64,000 nt of DNA, from NCBI RefSeq assembly GCF_034930985.1, contig NZ_JAYGIM010000001.1, forward strand, positions 1-64,000, read 5' to 3'. The position numbers were made by a program, and so were the translations under genes. The DNA comes from Arcicella lustrica (GTDB lineage: Bacteria; Bacteroidota; Bacteroidia; Cytophagales; Spirosomataceae). This document shows, in pieces, positions 48,223-56,565 of the stretch. Under the pieces are notes generated by a model. That model saw only the letters and a list, made by a program, of their open reading frames with translations. It had not been told where the DNA came from and made no database searches. How positions within the stretch are numbered: the first letter of the stretch is position 1; each line of letters starts with the position of its first letter.

Positions 48223-48798
48223 ATGGAATTAAATTTTAAAGAAATCATTTCGGTTTCACTCATTCTTTTTTCAGTCATTGATATTTTAGGCTCAATTCCT
48301 GTCATTATTGATATTCGAAGAAAAACAGGAGATATTCACGCTGAACAAGCAACGCTAGTTTCAGGTGGAATCATGATTGGTTTTTTATATGTCGGAAAAT
48401 CAATTTTAAATCTTTTTGGGGTTGATATTAATTCTTTTGCCATTGCTGGGGCTTTAATCATCTTCTTGATTGGGCTAGAAATGACACTTGGCAGAAGTAT
48501 TTTTAAATCAGAAGAATCAACAGGCGGAGCAAAAGCGGCTTCTATCGTACCATTGGCTTTTCCAGTAATTGCTGGTGCAGGAACGATGACTACGATTCTT
48601 TCCTTGAAATCTCAGTTTGATGAAATCAATATTCTGGTTGGAATTTTATTGAATTTAGTATTTATCTACACTGTTTTGAGAGCTTCGCAATGGATAGAAA
48701 ACCGTTTGGGGCAAGTAGGAGCAAATGTTTTAAGAAAAGTTTTTGGAGTAATTTTATTAGCGATTTCTATTAAAATTATTAAATCAAGAATTGGATAA
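48223..48798 (+). CDS. MarC family integral membrane protein
   Basis: A 191-residue protein with about six membrane helices. The start FKEIISVSLILFSVIDILGS IPVII and the central AASIVPLAFPVIAGAGTMTT ILSL, with its conserved PLAxPxxAGPG-like loop, are MarC/YchE signatures. It begins two bases after the aminotransferase stop, so it is probably in the same operon. MarC was once linked to antibiotic resistance, but its function is not established; transport is inferred from topology. Confidence 0.88.
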   Translation: MELNFKEIISVSLILFSVIDILGSIPVIIDIRRKTGDIHAEQATLVSGGIMIGFLYVGKSILNLFGVDINSFAIAGALIIFLIGLEMTLGRSIFKSEESTGGAKAASIVPLAFPVIAGAGTMTTILSLKSQFDEINILVGILLNLVFIYTVLRASQWIENRLGQVGANVLRKVFGVILLAISIKIIKSRIG

Positions 48799-48833
48799 TT
48801 GTTTTTAGCAAGAATTTAAAGAATTTATTGACA

Positions 48834-49472
48834 TTGGCAAAGAAACCAAAATTTTATGTAGTCTGGAAAGGACGAAAAACAGGCGTTTTTGAAACTTGGG
48901 CAGAAGCTGAGGAACAAGTAAAAGGTTTTGAAACAGCTCAATATAAATCTTTTGAAAGCAGAAAAGAAGCTGACGATGCTTTCAAAGGCAACTATTGGCA
49001 GTCGGTTCAGAAAACACAAAACGGTGCTACTGGTAAATCAAGTAAATCTGCGGCTTTAGTTGGAAAACCTTTACAAGAAAGTATTTCTGTAGATGCGGCT
49101 TGCGCTGGAAATCCGGGGAAATTAGAATATCAAGGTGTTGAAACAAGTACTAAAAGAGTACTTTTTGCGATGGGACCATTTCCTGAAGGAACGGTGAATA
49201 TTGGTGAGTTTTTGGCGATAGTGCACGGTTTAGCTTTTTTGCAGAAGCATAATTCTACCTTGCCAATTTATTCAGATTCAAAAACGGCAATTAGCTGGGT
49301 GAAAAATAAAGCTGTTAAAACGAAGCTTGAACGAAATACTAAAAATGAAGAACTTTTTCAGTTAGTAGATAGAGGAATTCTTTGGTTGCAGAATAATAAA
49401 TATAGTAATAAAATCCTGAAATGGGAAACTGAATTTTGGGGCGAAAACCCTGCTGATTATGGTAGAAAGTAG
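48834..49472 (+). CDS. ribonuclease HI family protein with viroplasmin N-terminal domain
   Basis: A 212-residue protein. Residues about 1-45 (AKKPKFYVVWKGRKTGVFET to YKSFESRKEADDAF) are a viroplasmin/RNHCP-like domain that binds RNA-DNA hybrids. The rest is an RNase H fold: ISVDAACAGNPGKLEYQGVE (first Asp), NIGEFLAIVHGLAF (Glu), PIYSDSKTAISWVKNK (Asp) and NPADYGRK (last Asp). It degrades RNA in hybrids. No ATG exists in frame; TTG at 48834 gives (M)AKKPKF, matching the family start, and another TTG at 48828 is possible. Confidence 0.85.
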   Translation: MAKKPKFYVVWKGRKTGVFETWAEAEEQVKGFETAQYKSFESRKEADDAFKGNYWQSVQKTQNGATGKSSKSAALVGKPLQESISVDAACAGNPGKLEYQGVETSTKRVLFAMGPFPEGTVNIGEFLAIVHGLAFLQKHNSTLPIYSDSKTAISWVKNKAVKTKLERNTKNEELFQLVDRGILWLQNNKYSNKILKWETEFWGENPADYGRK

Positions 49473-49501
49473 GGTTGTTAATCCTAAGTTTTAATCTTCA
49501 A

Positions 49502-49545
49502 CATTATTATTAGCGAGCGACTTAAGTCGCCCGCTAATAATAATG
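49502..49545. other. 44-bp near-perfect palindrome
   Basis: Two 22-base arms meet at CTTAAG with no spacer (centre 49523/49524) and one mismatch (49516/49531). The core GCGACTTAAGTCGC is GC-rich inside AT-rich flanks. It lies between two convergent genes, RNase H (+) and the isomerase-like gene (-). Without T-runs it is a possible bidirectional hairpin terminator, REP-like element or protein-binding site. Similar in design to the 30-bp palindrome at 9482. Confidence 0.65.
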
Positions 49546-49553
49546 AGACATAT

Positions 49554-50483
49554 TTAAGCCAAATCAGATGCACGATAAGCTTCAATTAACTTCATCTCAC
49601 CTTCTTTACCACCGATAGAATTTCCATGTTCCATTCCTAAAATAAATTCACCTCTATTGGTCGCTTTTGCTTTTTCGTGAATGTGTTTGAATAAGAATTT
49701 ATAATTTACTTCCCCCGTTGTTGGTTCTTTTCTACCCGGTTCATCGCCAATTTGAAAGTACGCAATTTCATCCCAAACCCAATCCATGTGTTGCGTCATA
49801 CGCCCTTCGTTGCGTTGCATGTGCCACATATCGAATAATATTTTACATGACGGGCTATTCACTGCTTTACAAATCAAATAAGATTGGTCTGAATGGCGTA
49901 AAAACAAGTCAGCATTATCCGAAAGCGGTTCCATTACCATCACTAAGCCGTGGGGTTCAAAAATTTCAGCACCTCTTCTAAAAGCATCAATCACGTTAGC
50001 AGTTTGTACACCAATCGGAAGGTTTCTTTCGAAATAACCGGGTACAATCGTCATATATTTAGCATTACAACGTTTGGCTACTTCTACCGCTTTTTTACAA
50101 GTATTCACAAAAACATCTTTGAACTCTTGCTTGCCAGTTGCCAAAGAAGTTTTCCAGTTATCTCCACCATCAATTACAAAAACGCCCATAGACATATCCA
50201 ATTTAGCCATCGTATCGCCTATTTTCTTTTGTAATTCAGGGCTTCTGCCCATCATGCCATTATCTTCTAAAGCACGAAAACCCATTTCGTGCATAAACTT
50301 CAATTGGTCGATTTCATCTTTTCCAGCAGAATTTTGGAACATGCCAAAATGTGGAGCATATTTTAATTTAAATACAGGTTGAGGAGTTGCTAAGTTTACT
50401 TTATCTGACGATTTTGCGAATGAAGGCAAAGTTGCCAAACCAGTACCAGCAATAATGTTTTTAGTGAAATCTCTTCTTTTCAT
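49554..50483 (-). CDS. hydroxypyruvate isomerase-like TIM barrel, Tat-exported
   Basis: A 309-residue xylose-isomerase-like TIM barrel with an N-terminal twin-arginine-like signal (MKRRDFTKNIIAGTGLATLP). Metal-site strands are GLVMVMEPLSDNADLFLRHS (Glu), KILFDMWHMQRNEGRMTQHM (Asp, His), IAYFQIGDEPGRKEPTTGEV (Gln/Asp) and GEFILGMEHGNS (last Glu). The pattern is closest to hydroxypyruvate isomerase (Hyi). Export is unusual for that enzyme, so the true substrate may be an outside sugar acid. It converges on the palindrome. Confidence 0.82.
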   Translation of the reverse strand: MKRRDFTKNIIAGTGLATLPSFAKSSDKVNLATPQPVFKLKYAPHFGMFQNSAGKDEIDQLKFMHEMGFRALEDNGMMGRSPELQKKIGDTMAKLDMSMGVFVIDGGDNWKTSLATGKQEFKDVFVNTCKKAVEVAKRCNAKYMTIVPGYFERNLPIGVQTANVIDAFRRGAEIFEPHGLVMVMEPLSDNADLFLRHSDQSYLICKAVNSPSCKILFDMWHMQRNEGRMTQHMDWVWDEIAYFQIGDEPGRKEPTTGEVNYKFLFKHIHEKAKATNRGEFILGMEHGNSIGGKEGEMKLIEAYRASDLA

Positions 50484-50587
50484 AGTTTTGAGTAATATTT
50501 AGATTTTAAAGGTCGTTTCGTTTGACCACTCACAAATATAAAAGAAGCAAATGAAAAGTATGTGTGGCTTTGTAATACATCAAAATT

Positions 50588-51700
50588 TTAAAAATTCCAC
50601 CAGACTTTTTGTGGATAAATACTATCTAAAACCACTGGCTCACCAATTACTGGAGTTGTTAGTTTGATGTTTGAATGTGCTAAACTTTTTGTTAAGCGAT
50701 TGATTGGTTCGTTCCAAGCATGATACCCTAAAGCAAATTTTGCCCAATGCACAGGCATTAATACTTTGGTTTTTAGTTCTTCGGCTACTTTAGCGGTTTC
50801 TTCCGGCGATGTATGAATTAATGGCCAATCTTTTCCATATTGTCCATTCTCTAATAAAGCAATATCAAATGGTCCAAATTTTTCGCCAATGGTTTTAAAA
50901 TGATAATCATAACCGGAATCTCCTCCGATAAAAATGTTGTAACCATCAATATTTAAAACAAAAGAAGACCAAAGTGTTTTTCCACGAGTAAAACCTCGTC
51001 CTGAAAAATGCCTTGCTGGCGTTGAAGTAATTGTGATATTATCGGCTACTTTCTGACTTTCCCACCAATCAAATTCAACAATATTTTCAGGTTTTACTCC
51101 CCAATGTTCAAGATGTGCGCCAACGCCTAGTGCTGTATAGAATTTCTTTACTTTTGGAATTAATTTACTGATAGTCACGTAATCAAGGTGGTCGTAATGG
51201 TCATGCGAAAGTACAAGCATATCGATATTCGGAAAATCTTCTACTTCATAAGCATCAGCACCTGTGAATGCTTTTCCAAAAAATGAAACAGGCGAAGCCG
51301 AACCGCTAAAAACGGGGTCAACCAAAATGCTTGTGTTTTTCGATTTAATCAAATAAGAAGAATGTCCAAACCAAACAATTGTTGGTTTTTCAGCTTGTAA
51401 ATTTTTTAAATCTGTTTTAATAGAAGGAATGGCTTGTTCTGGTTCTACAGTTTTAGGTTTATTTAAAAAATCTTTAAACATTCCCCAATAAGACGCATCT
51501 TTGGGCATTACTTCTGTAAGAGAAAGGTTTTGAAAAGAACCGTCTTTATAATTGGGTGATTTTTCGATACGTTCTAAACGACTACCAGAAGGATCTTTCC
51601 CAAAAACATTTTGCTGCATAAAAATATAGATGCCAATAGCAATAAAGGCAACAAAAATAAGAACAGTTAGCATAATTTTGCGTAAGGATTTAATATTCAA
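50588..51700 (-). CDS. MBL-fold metallo-hydrolase (UlaG/NAPE-PLD-like), membrane-anchored paralogue
   Basis: A 370-residue metallo-beta-lactamase-fold protein. One N-terminal membrane helix (MLTVLIFVAFIAIGIYIFM, about residues 9-28) anchors it. Metal motifs are LSHDHYDHLD (HxHxDH form), TPARHFSGRG, IGGDSGYDYH and PVHWAKFALG, and TIVWFGHSSYLIKSKNTSIL VDP is the subgroup strand. It shares this order with the Tat-type paralogue at 18054 and probably hydrolyses a phosphodiester or phospholipid-like substrate. Isolated from other enzymes; the antiporter gene upstream on the same strand is 44 bases away. Confidence 0.85.
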   Translation of the reverse strand: MNIKSLRKIMLTVLIFVAFIAIGIYIFMQQNVFGKDPSGSRLERIEKSPNYKDGSFQNLSLTEVMPKDASYWGMFKDFLNKPKTVEPEQAIPSIKTDLKNLQAEKPTIVWFGHSSYLIKSKNTSILVDPVFSGSASPVSFFGKAFTGADAYEVEDFPNIDMLVLSHDHYDHLDYVTISKLIPKVKKFYTALGVGAHLEHWGVKPENIVEFDWWESQKVADNITITSTPARHFSGRGFTRGKTLWSSFVLNIDGYNIFIGGDSGYDYHFKTIGEKFGPFDIALLENGQYGKDWPLIHTSPEETAKVAEELKTKVLMPVHWAKFALGYHAWNEPINRLTKSLAHSNIKLTTPVIGEPVVLDSIYPQKVWWNF

Positions 51701-51744
51701 TTTCTTATGAATTAACTTAATTTAAACAATTAATCTGCTAACAT

Positions 51745-52926
51745 TTATTCTTGTTGGTTTTGTTCATTTTGGTTAACATTCATCAGTCCAAACATCATGA
51801 CCAATGCTGTTAATACAATTACTTGGATGATTAATGATTTATTCATGAGTGGAATATGCTGTTCAGGTTCAATGGCTAAAAAAAGTAAAATGGTTATCAA
51901 TCCTCTTGGAGCCACAAAAAGTAAAGGTTTAAGTTGAAGTTTTGATAATTTCAATTGAATGGCTCGAATAAAATAAATCATTAACACAATGCCTACAGCC
52001 CAACTCAAAGTATCTGTATTTAAAATTTCACGAGATTCAATCAAATAACCAAATAACAAAAAAAATAAGGCTCGAATTAAAAAAGTAGCTTCAGCAACTA
52101 ACTCATGAAATTTATTGACTTCAGTTTCTAGTTGTTCAGGTTTTAATCGCTGAATCCAAGAGAATTGCTTGAGCTTGTCGAGATTCCCCAAGAAAAGTCC
52201 TAAAAGTAAAATGAAAATTAAACTTGGTAAATGAAACACTTTTGCAATAGCGTAAATCAATATTACTAGTAAAATAATAGGCCCAAATTTGATAGAATGG
52301 TCTATTTTACTCAGTAAATAGGATAAAGTAGCTGTAGAAATAAATGAAACGATAATAATAACGAGTAATTCTAAGCCAAATTCAATAAAAGAATTAAAGC
52401 TAATAGAAGCATTTAAAGCCACAAAATTGAAAAAAAGTACTCCGATAATATCTGATAAACTACTTTCGTAAATAATGAATTCTTTGTCGTGTGCTTTCAA
52501 ATTCTTCACACTTGGAATGGCAATTGCGCTACTCACAACACAAAGTGGAATAACATTTATGAGGTTATTTTTAAAAGTAGTATTCCCAAAATATTGGAAT
52601 ACCCCAGCTAAGAAAAATGCTAGAATTAATATTGGAAAAAAGCCTACTATAAATGATTTTTTGATGACTGGAATTTTTGATTTATCCAATTCTAATTCTA
52701 AAGCACCTTCTAATACAATTAATATTAAACCAATAGTGCCTAAAACAGGTAAGATTGGGCTAAGATTTGGCACTTGTACTTGTGCTAAAGTAGTAACTTG
52801 TTTTACTAACCACCCTAAAAGAAGTAATAATATTACCGAAGGAATTTTTGTTCGAGAAGACGTCAAGTCAAATGCGTAAGCAATTAATAATAGCGAACAG
52901 ATGGCAATAATGATGGTTGTAGTCAT
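51745..52926 (-). CDS. cation:proton antiporter (CPA1/NhaP-like)
   Basis: A 393-residue protein with about 12 membrane helices. Recognisable are KIPSVILLLLLGWLVKQVTT (helix 2), PVLGTIGLILIVLEGALELE, VSSAIAIPSVKNL and the pore helix YESSLSDIIGVLFFNFVALN (about residues 152-171), where the classical ND pair of CPA1 exchangers reads SD. It ends in a Gln/Asn-rich tail. It exchanges Na+ or K+ for protons, though the changed motif makes ion choice uncertain. No RCK domain. Confidence 0.82.
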   Translation of the reverse strand: MTTTIIIAICSLLLIAYAFDLTSSRTKIPSVILLLLLGWLVKQVTTLAQVQVPNLSPILPVLGTIGLILIVLEGALELELDKSKIPVIKKSFIVGFFPILILAFFLAGVFQYFGNTTFKNNLINVIPLCVVSSAIAIPSVKNLKAHDKEFIIYESSLSDIIGVLFFNFVALNASISFNSFIEFGLELLVIIIVSFISTATLSYLLSKIDHSIKFGPIILLVILIYAIAKVFHLPSLIFILLLGLFLGNLDKLKQFSWIQRLKPEQLETEVNKFHELVAEATFLIRALFFLLFGYLIESREILNTDTLSWAVGIVLMIYFIRAIQLKLSKLQLKPLLFVAPRGLITILLFLAIEPEQHIPLMNKSLIIQVIVLTALVMMFGLMNVNQNEQNQQE

Positions 52927-53002
52927 ATTCTGAATGATTAAAGTTTAATTTGCGTTATTTATTGGACTTCCGATTAAACTTGCTTTACTAAGATAATATT
53001 TT

Positions 53003-53422
53003 ATGGGAAATATACACACGCCTTTAGTAGGGCAACAAGTAATTCTATTTGATGGCGTATGCAATTTTTGTAATGCTTCCATCAATTTTGTGATTGACCA
53101 TGACCCTCAAAAGTATTTTAAATTTGCCTCTTTGCAATCAGATTTTGGATATGAAGTACTGAAAAAGTATGATAGAAATACTTCAGATTTTGATTCGGTT
53201 ATTTTGTTGAAAAACAATCGTTTATACATTAAATCAGAAGCAGCTTTAGAAATTGCCAAAGATTTATCAGGTTTTTTGAAGTATTTATCGGTATTCAGTA
53301 TTTTGCCTACTTTTATCCTTGATTTTTTTTATGATTTGATTGCTAAAAATCGTTATGAACTCTTCGGAAAATCGGAGGTTTGTAGAATGCCAAGTCCTGA
53401 TTTAAAAGAAAGATTTCTATGA
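53003..53422 (+). CDS. DCC-family thiol-disulfide oxidoreductase-like protein
   Basis: A 139-residue DUF393/DCC family protein. The N-terminal ILFDGVCNFCNASINFVIDH (about residues 14-33) has the D-G-x-C-x-x-C signature, a thioredoxin-like redox pair. KYFKFASLQSDFG, SVILLKNNRLYIKSEAAL and FYDLIAKNRYELFGKSEVCR complete the family pattern. Its redox partner is unknown. It starts a plus-strand run after the divergent antiporter gene, without a tight operon partner. Confidence 0.88.
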   Translation: MGNIHTPLVGQQVILFDGVCNFCNASINFVIDHDPQKYFKFASLQSDFGYEVLKKYDRNTSDFDSVILLKNNRLYIKSEAALEIAKDLSGFLKYLSVFSILPTFILDFFYDLIAKNRYELFGKSEVCRMPSPDLKERFL

Positions 53423-53529
53423 ACGAATAGTAAATAGTTGATTTGAATAGTTAATTTTGCGGACTTTTAGAGTCATAGAAACGCTATACTCTTTTTACTT
53501 ATTTTACTCACATTCATTTAATTATTCAA

Positions 53530-54411
53530 ATGAAAGCATACGTTTTCCCGGGTCAAGGCTCTCAATTTAAGGGCATGGGTAAAGACCTTTATGATAATTC
53601 AGCATCAGCTAAGGCATTATTCGAGCAAGCAAACGAAATTTTAGGTTTTCGTATCACAGATATTATGTTTGAAGGAACAGATGAAGAACTCAAACAAACT
53701 AAAGTAACTCAACCAGCTATTTTCTTGCATTCTGTTATTTTAGCGAAAGAAACGGCTGATTTTAAACCAGAAATGGTTGCGGGACATTCATTAGGTGAAT
53801 TCTCTGCTTTAGTTTCTGTTGGTGCTTTGAGTTTTGAAGATGGATTGAAATTAGTTTCTGCACGTGCTTTAGCCATGCAAAAAGCTTGTGAAAACAATCC
53901 TTCTACGATGGCAGCGGTTTTAAACCTGTCAGATGAAGTAATTGAAGAAATTTGCGCTTCTATTACAGATGAAGTAGTTGTAGCAGCGAACTATAATTGT
54001 CCGGGTCAAGTAGTGATTTCAGGTTCAAACGAAGGCGTGGCAAAAGCTGGCGAAAAATTGAAAGAAGCAGGAGCGAAGAGAGTATTATTATTACCAGTTG
54101 GCGGTGCTTTTCACTCACCATTGATGGAATCTGCTCGTGAAGAATTAGCAGCAGCCATCGAAGCTACTCATTTTGAACAACCAGCTTGTCCGATTTACCA
54201 AAATGTAAATGCACAGCCTTCAACAGATGTTGAAACGATTAAAGCAAATCTTATTTCACAATTGACAGGTGCTGTTCGTTGGACGCAATCTGTAAAAAAT
54301 ATGGTTGAAGACGGAGCAACTGTTTTTGTAGAATGTGGTCCGGGTAAAGTATTACAAGGTTTGGTAAAAAAGATTGCTCCAACGGTAGAAACAAGCGGAG
54401 TTTCATTATAA
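53530..54411 (+). CDS. fabD: ACP S-malonyltransferase
   Basis: A 293-residue malonyl-CoA:ACP transacylase, which primes fatty-acid elongation. It begins MKAYVFPGQGSQFKGMGKDL, has the nucleophile motif VAGHSLGEFSAL (Ser 87), GGAFHSPLM with the catalytic His (about 196), and VFVECGPGKVLQGLVKKI at the end. Complete and of normal length. No other fab genes are adjacent. A 160-base gap with a tRNA promoter follows. Confidence 0.93.
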   Translation: MKAYVFPGQGSQFKGMGKDLYDNSASAKALFEQANEILGFRITDIMFEGTDEELKQTKVTQPAIFLHSVILAKETADFKPEMVAGHSLGEFSALVSVGALSFEDGLKLVSARALAMQKACENNPSTMAAVLNLSDEVIEEICASITDEVVVAANYNCPGQVVISGSNEGVAKAGEKLKEAGAKRVLLLPVGGAFHSPLMESAREELAAAIEATHFEQPACPIYQNVNAQPSTDVETIKANLISQLTGAVRWTQSVKNMVEDGATVFVECGPGKVLQGLVKKIAPTVETSGVSL

Positions 54412-54520
54412 AAGAATATTTGCAGATAAATTTGAACCTTTTTTTGAAATGTTAATGAACAAATATTCAATTACTTAGGAAGTTGAATGAATGTAAATAA
54501 TTAATTTTTGAAAAAAGAGC

Positions 54521-54551
54521 TTGACAAAACCAAATTATACTACTAATTTTG
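54521..54551 (+). promoter_or_regulatory. promoter of the tRNA-Gln pair
   Basis: TTGACA at 54521-54526 and TAATTTTG at 54544-54551 (TAnnTTTG form) with 20 bases between TTG and TA. It lies 20 bases ahead of the first tRNA, consistent with a short 5' leader. Confidence 0.75.
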
Positions 54552-54571
54552 CACCACAATTCAATTGCGAT

Positions 54572-54642
54572 TGACCGATGGTGTAATGGTAACACTACAG
54601 TTTTTGGTACTGTCATTCATGGTTCGAATCCATGTCGGTTAA
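54572..54642 (+). tRNA. tRNA-Gln (TTG anticodon), copy 1
   Basis: A 71-base cloverleaf. Acceptor TGACCGA pairs with TCGGTTA (one G-T), D-arm GTGTAATGGTAACAC, anticodon stem ACAGT/ACTGT with loop TTTTGGT (anticodon TTG, reading CAA), and T-arm CATGGTTCGAATCCATG. The discriminator is A at 54642, and CCA is not encoded (CAA follows). A second identical copy lies 140 bases downstream. Confidence 0.93.
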
Positions 54643-54643
54643 C

Positions 54644-54684
54644 AAAAGATTTCTTGAAACAATGTTTCGAGAAATCTTTTATTA
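54644..54684 (+). terminator. hairpin between the tRNA copies
   Basis: AAAAGATTTCTTGAAAC pairs with GTTTCGAGAAATCTTTT across AAT (17 bp, one wobble), followed by ATT. It may end transcription or mark processing between the two tRNAs. Confidence 0.65.
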
Positions 54685-54711
54685 ACAAGTCAAAACACAA
54701 AAGAATTAAAT

Positions 54712-54782
54712 TGACCGATGGTGTAATGGTAACACTACAGTTTTTGGTACTGTCATTCATGGTTCGAATCCATGTCGGTTAA
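54712..54782 (+). tRNA. tRNA-Gln (TTG anticodon), copy 2
   Basis: Identical over the full 71 bases to the copy at 54572, including the preceding T. A tandem duplication with a 140-base step is the simplest origin. It has its own terminator (54786). Confidence 0.93.
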
Positions 54783-54785
54783 CAG

Positions 54786-54817
54786 AAGCCTTCAGACTTT
54801 ACAGTTTGAAGGCTTTT
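54786..54817 (+). terminator. terminator after the tRNA-Gln pair
   Basis: AAGCCTTCA (54786-54794) and TGAAGGCTT (54807-54815) with a 12-base loop and trailing T's. Confidence 0.75.
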
Positions 54818-55023
54818 ATGTTAATATCGTTTTTTCTAAAATGAATTTTGCTTTTGAGCATATTGGGGTTAGAAAAAACATTAAGAAAAATAAAAAATTA
54901 CCGTTAGATAAATTTATGTACAATTAAATAGATACAATTAGGGTTTATTTTAAGAAACAGGCATTTTTATATTAACTTTAGTTTTTGATAATTTAACTAT
55001 CTCCTTTAAATTTTATTAAGCAA

Positions 55024-56415
55024 TTGACACTAATCAAATCAATATCGGGCATCAGAGGAACTATAGGTGGAAAAGCGGGAGAAGCCTTAACACCTTTAGA
55101 CGTTGTTAAATTTACAGCTGCTTTTGGCACTTGGTTAAAGCGAAAAAACCCCGAAACACTTAAAATTGTAGTGGGGCGTGATGCTCGTCTTTCAGGCGAC
55201 ATGGTTTCCAAGTTAGTAACAGGTACGCTACAAAGTTTAGGTTTAAGTGTAATTGATTTAGGACTTTCTACAACACCAACCGTTGAAATGGCTGTACCTG
55301 CTGAAAAAGCGGCAGGTGGAATTATTTTAACGGCAAGTCATAATCCTATTCAGTGGAACGCATTGAAGTTATTGAATGCTACAGGCGAATTTATTTCAGG
55401 AAATGATGGAGAAGAAATGCTTCAAATTGCTGAAAATGAGGATTTTGATTTTGTGGATGTCAAGAAATTGGGTACTTATGCCCAAGACAATACTTGGCTT
55501 CAAAAGCACATTGATTTGATTTTAGCTTTACCATTGGTTGATGTTGAAGCGATTAAAAATAAAGATTTTAAAGTAATCATTGATTCAGTAAACTCTTCTG
55601 GAGGAATAGCTGTACCGATGTTATTAGAAGCTCTTGGTGTTACACAAATTACAAAATTACATTGCGAACCAACAGGACATTTTGCTCATAATCCTGAGCC
55701 ATTGCCTGAAAATTTAACAGATATAACCAACGCAATGGAAAAAGGTAAATTCGACTTAGGAATCGTTGTAGATCCTGATGTTGATAGACTTTGTTTCATG
55801 TGTGAAGATGGTTCACCATTTGGGGAAGAATATACTTTAGTGGCTGTTGCCGATTATATTTTACAAAACAAAAAAGGGAACTCTGTTTCAAATCTTTCTT
55901 CAACTCGTGCTTTGCGTGATGTTACTGAAAAAGCTGGAGGCAAATATTATGCTTCGGCAGTAGGTGAAGTAAATGTAGTAACTTTGATGAAATCTTCGAA
56001 AGCAGTAATTGGTGGCGAAGGAAACGGAGGAATTATTTATCCAGAATTACATTATGGTCGTGATGCTTTGGTTGGAATAGCTTTGTTTTTAACACATTTA
56101 GCAAAAGCAGGAAAACGAATTTCTGTACTCAGAAAAGGTTATCCAGAGTATTATATTTCTAAAAATAAGATTGAATTGACCCCCGAAATAGATGTTGATG
56201 GAGTATTAGAAGCGATTAAAAAGAAATATTCTAAGAATCCAATTAACGATATTGATGGAGTGAAAATAGAGTTTGATAAAGAATGGGTTCATCTCAGAAA
56301 ATCAAATACAGAGCCAATTATTAGAATTTACTCAGAATCAGATTCTATTACAAAGGCAGATAATTTAGCAAAGAAATTGATAAGTGATATTAAAGAAGTA
56401 GTAGCTTCAAGATAA
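55024..56415 (+). CDS. glmM: phosphoglucosamine mutase (GlmM-type phosphohexomutase)
   Basis: A 463-residue alpha-D-phosphohexomutase, converting glucosamine-6-P to glucosamine-1-P for peptidoglycan and UDP-GlcNAc. The phosphoserine loop is ILTASHNPIQWNALKLLNAT (Ser 105). The metal loop is GIVVDPDVDRLCFMCEDG (DxDxD) and the sugar-binding loop is VIGGEGNGGIIYPELH. It ends with the phosphate-binding RKSNTEPIIRIYSES. No in-frame ATG exists upstream; the start is TTG at 55024, (M)TLIKSISGIRGTIGG, matching family starts. Confidence 0.88.
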   Translation: MTLIKSISGIRGTIGGKAGEALTPLDVVKFTAAFGTWLKRKNPETLKIVVGRDARLSGDMVSKLVTGTLQSLGLSVIDLGLSTTPTVEMAVPAEKAAGGIILTASHNPIQWNALKLLNATGEFISGNDGEEMLQIAENEDFDFVDVKKLGTYAQDNTWLQKHIDLILALPLVDVEAIKNKDFKVIIDSVNSSGGIAVPMLLEALGVTQITKLHCEPTGHFAHNPEPLPENLTDITNAMEKGKFDLGIVVDPDVDRLCFMCEDGSPFGEEYTLVAVADYILQNKKGNSVSNLSSTRALRDVTEKAGGKYYASAVGEVNVVTLMKSSKAVIGGEGNGGIIYPELHYGRDALVGIALFLTHLAKAGKRISVLRKGYPEYYISKNKIELTPEIDVDGVLEAIKKKYSKNPINDIDGVKIEFDKEWVHLRKSNTEPIIRIYSESDSITKADNLAKKLISDIKEVVASR

Positions 56416-56442
56416 AACTTAAAAGAATAATTCCATGTTTTG

Positions 56443-56471
56443 AAAATGTCAGGCTTCGGTCTGACATTTTT
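56443..56471 (+). terminator. terminator after glmM
   Basis: AAAATGTCAG (56443-56452) pairs with CTGACATTTT (56461-56470) around GCTTCGGT, followed by T's. Confidence 0.8.
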
Positions 56472-56565
56472 AGTTTTTAAAAATACCCATTTGTTATAGA
56501 GAAGTGATAGACTTTTAAATTACTGTTTATCATTTAAACACTTCGTTAACCTCCAAGTTAATTCA

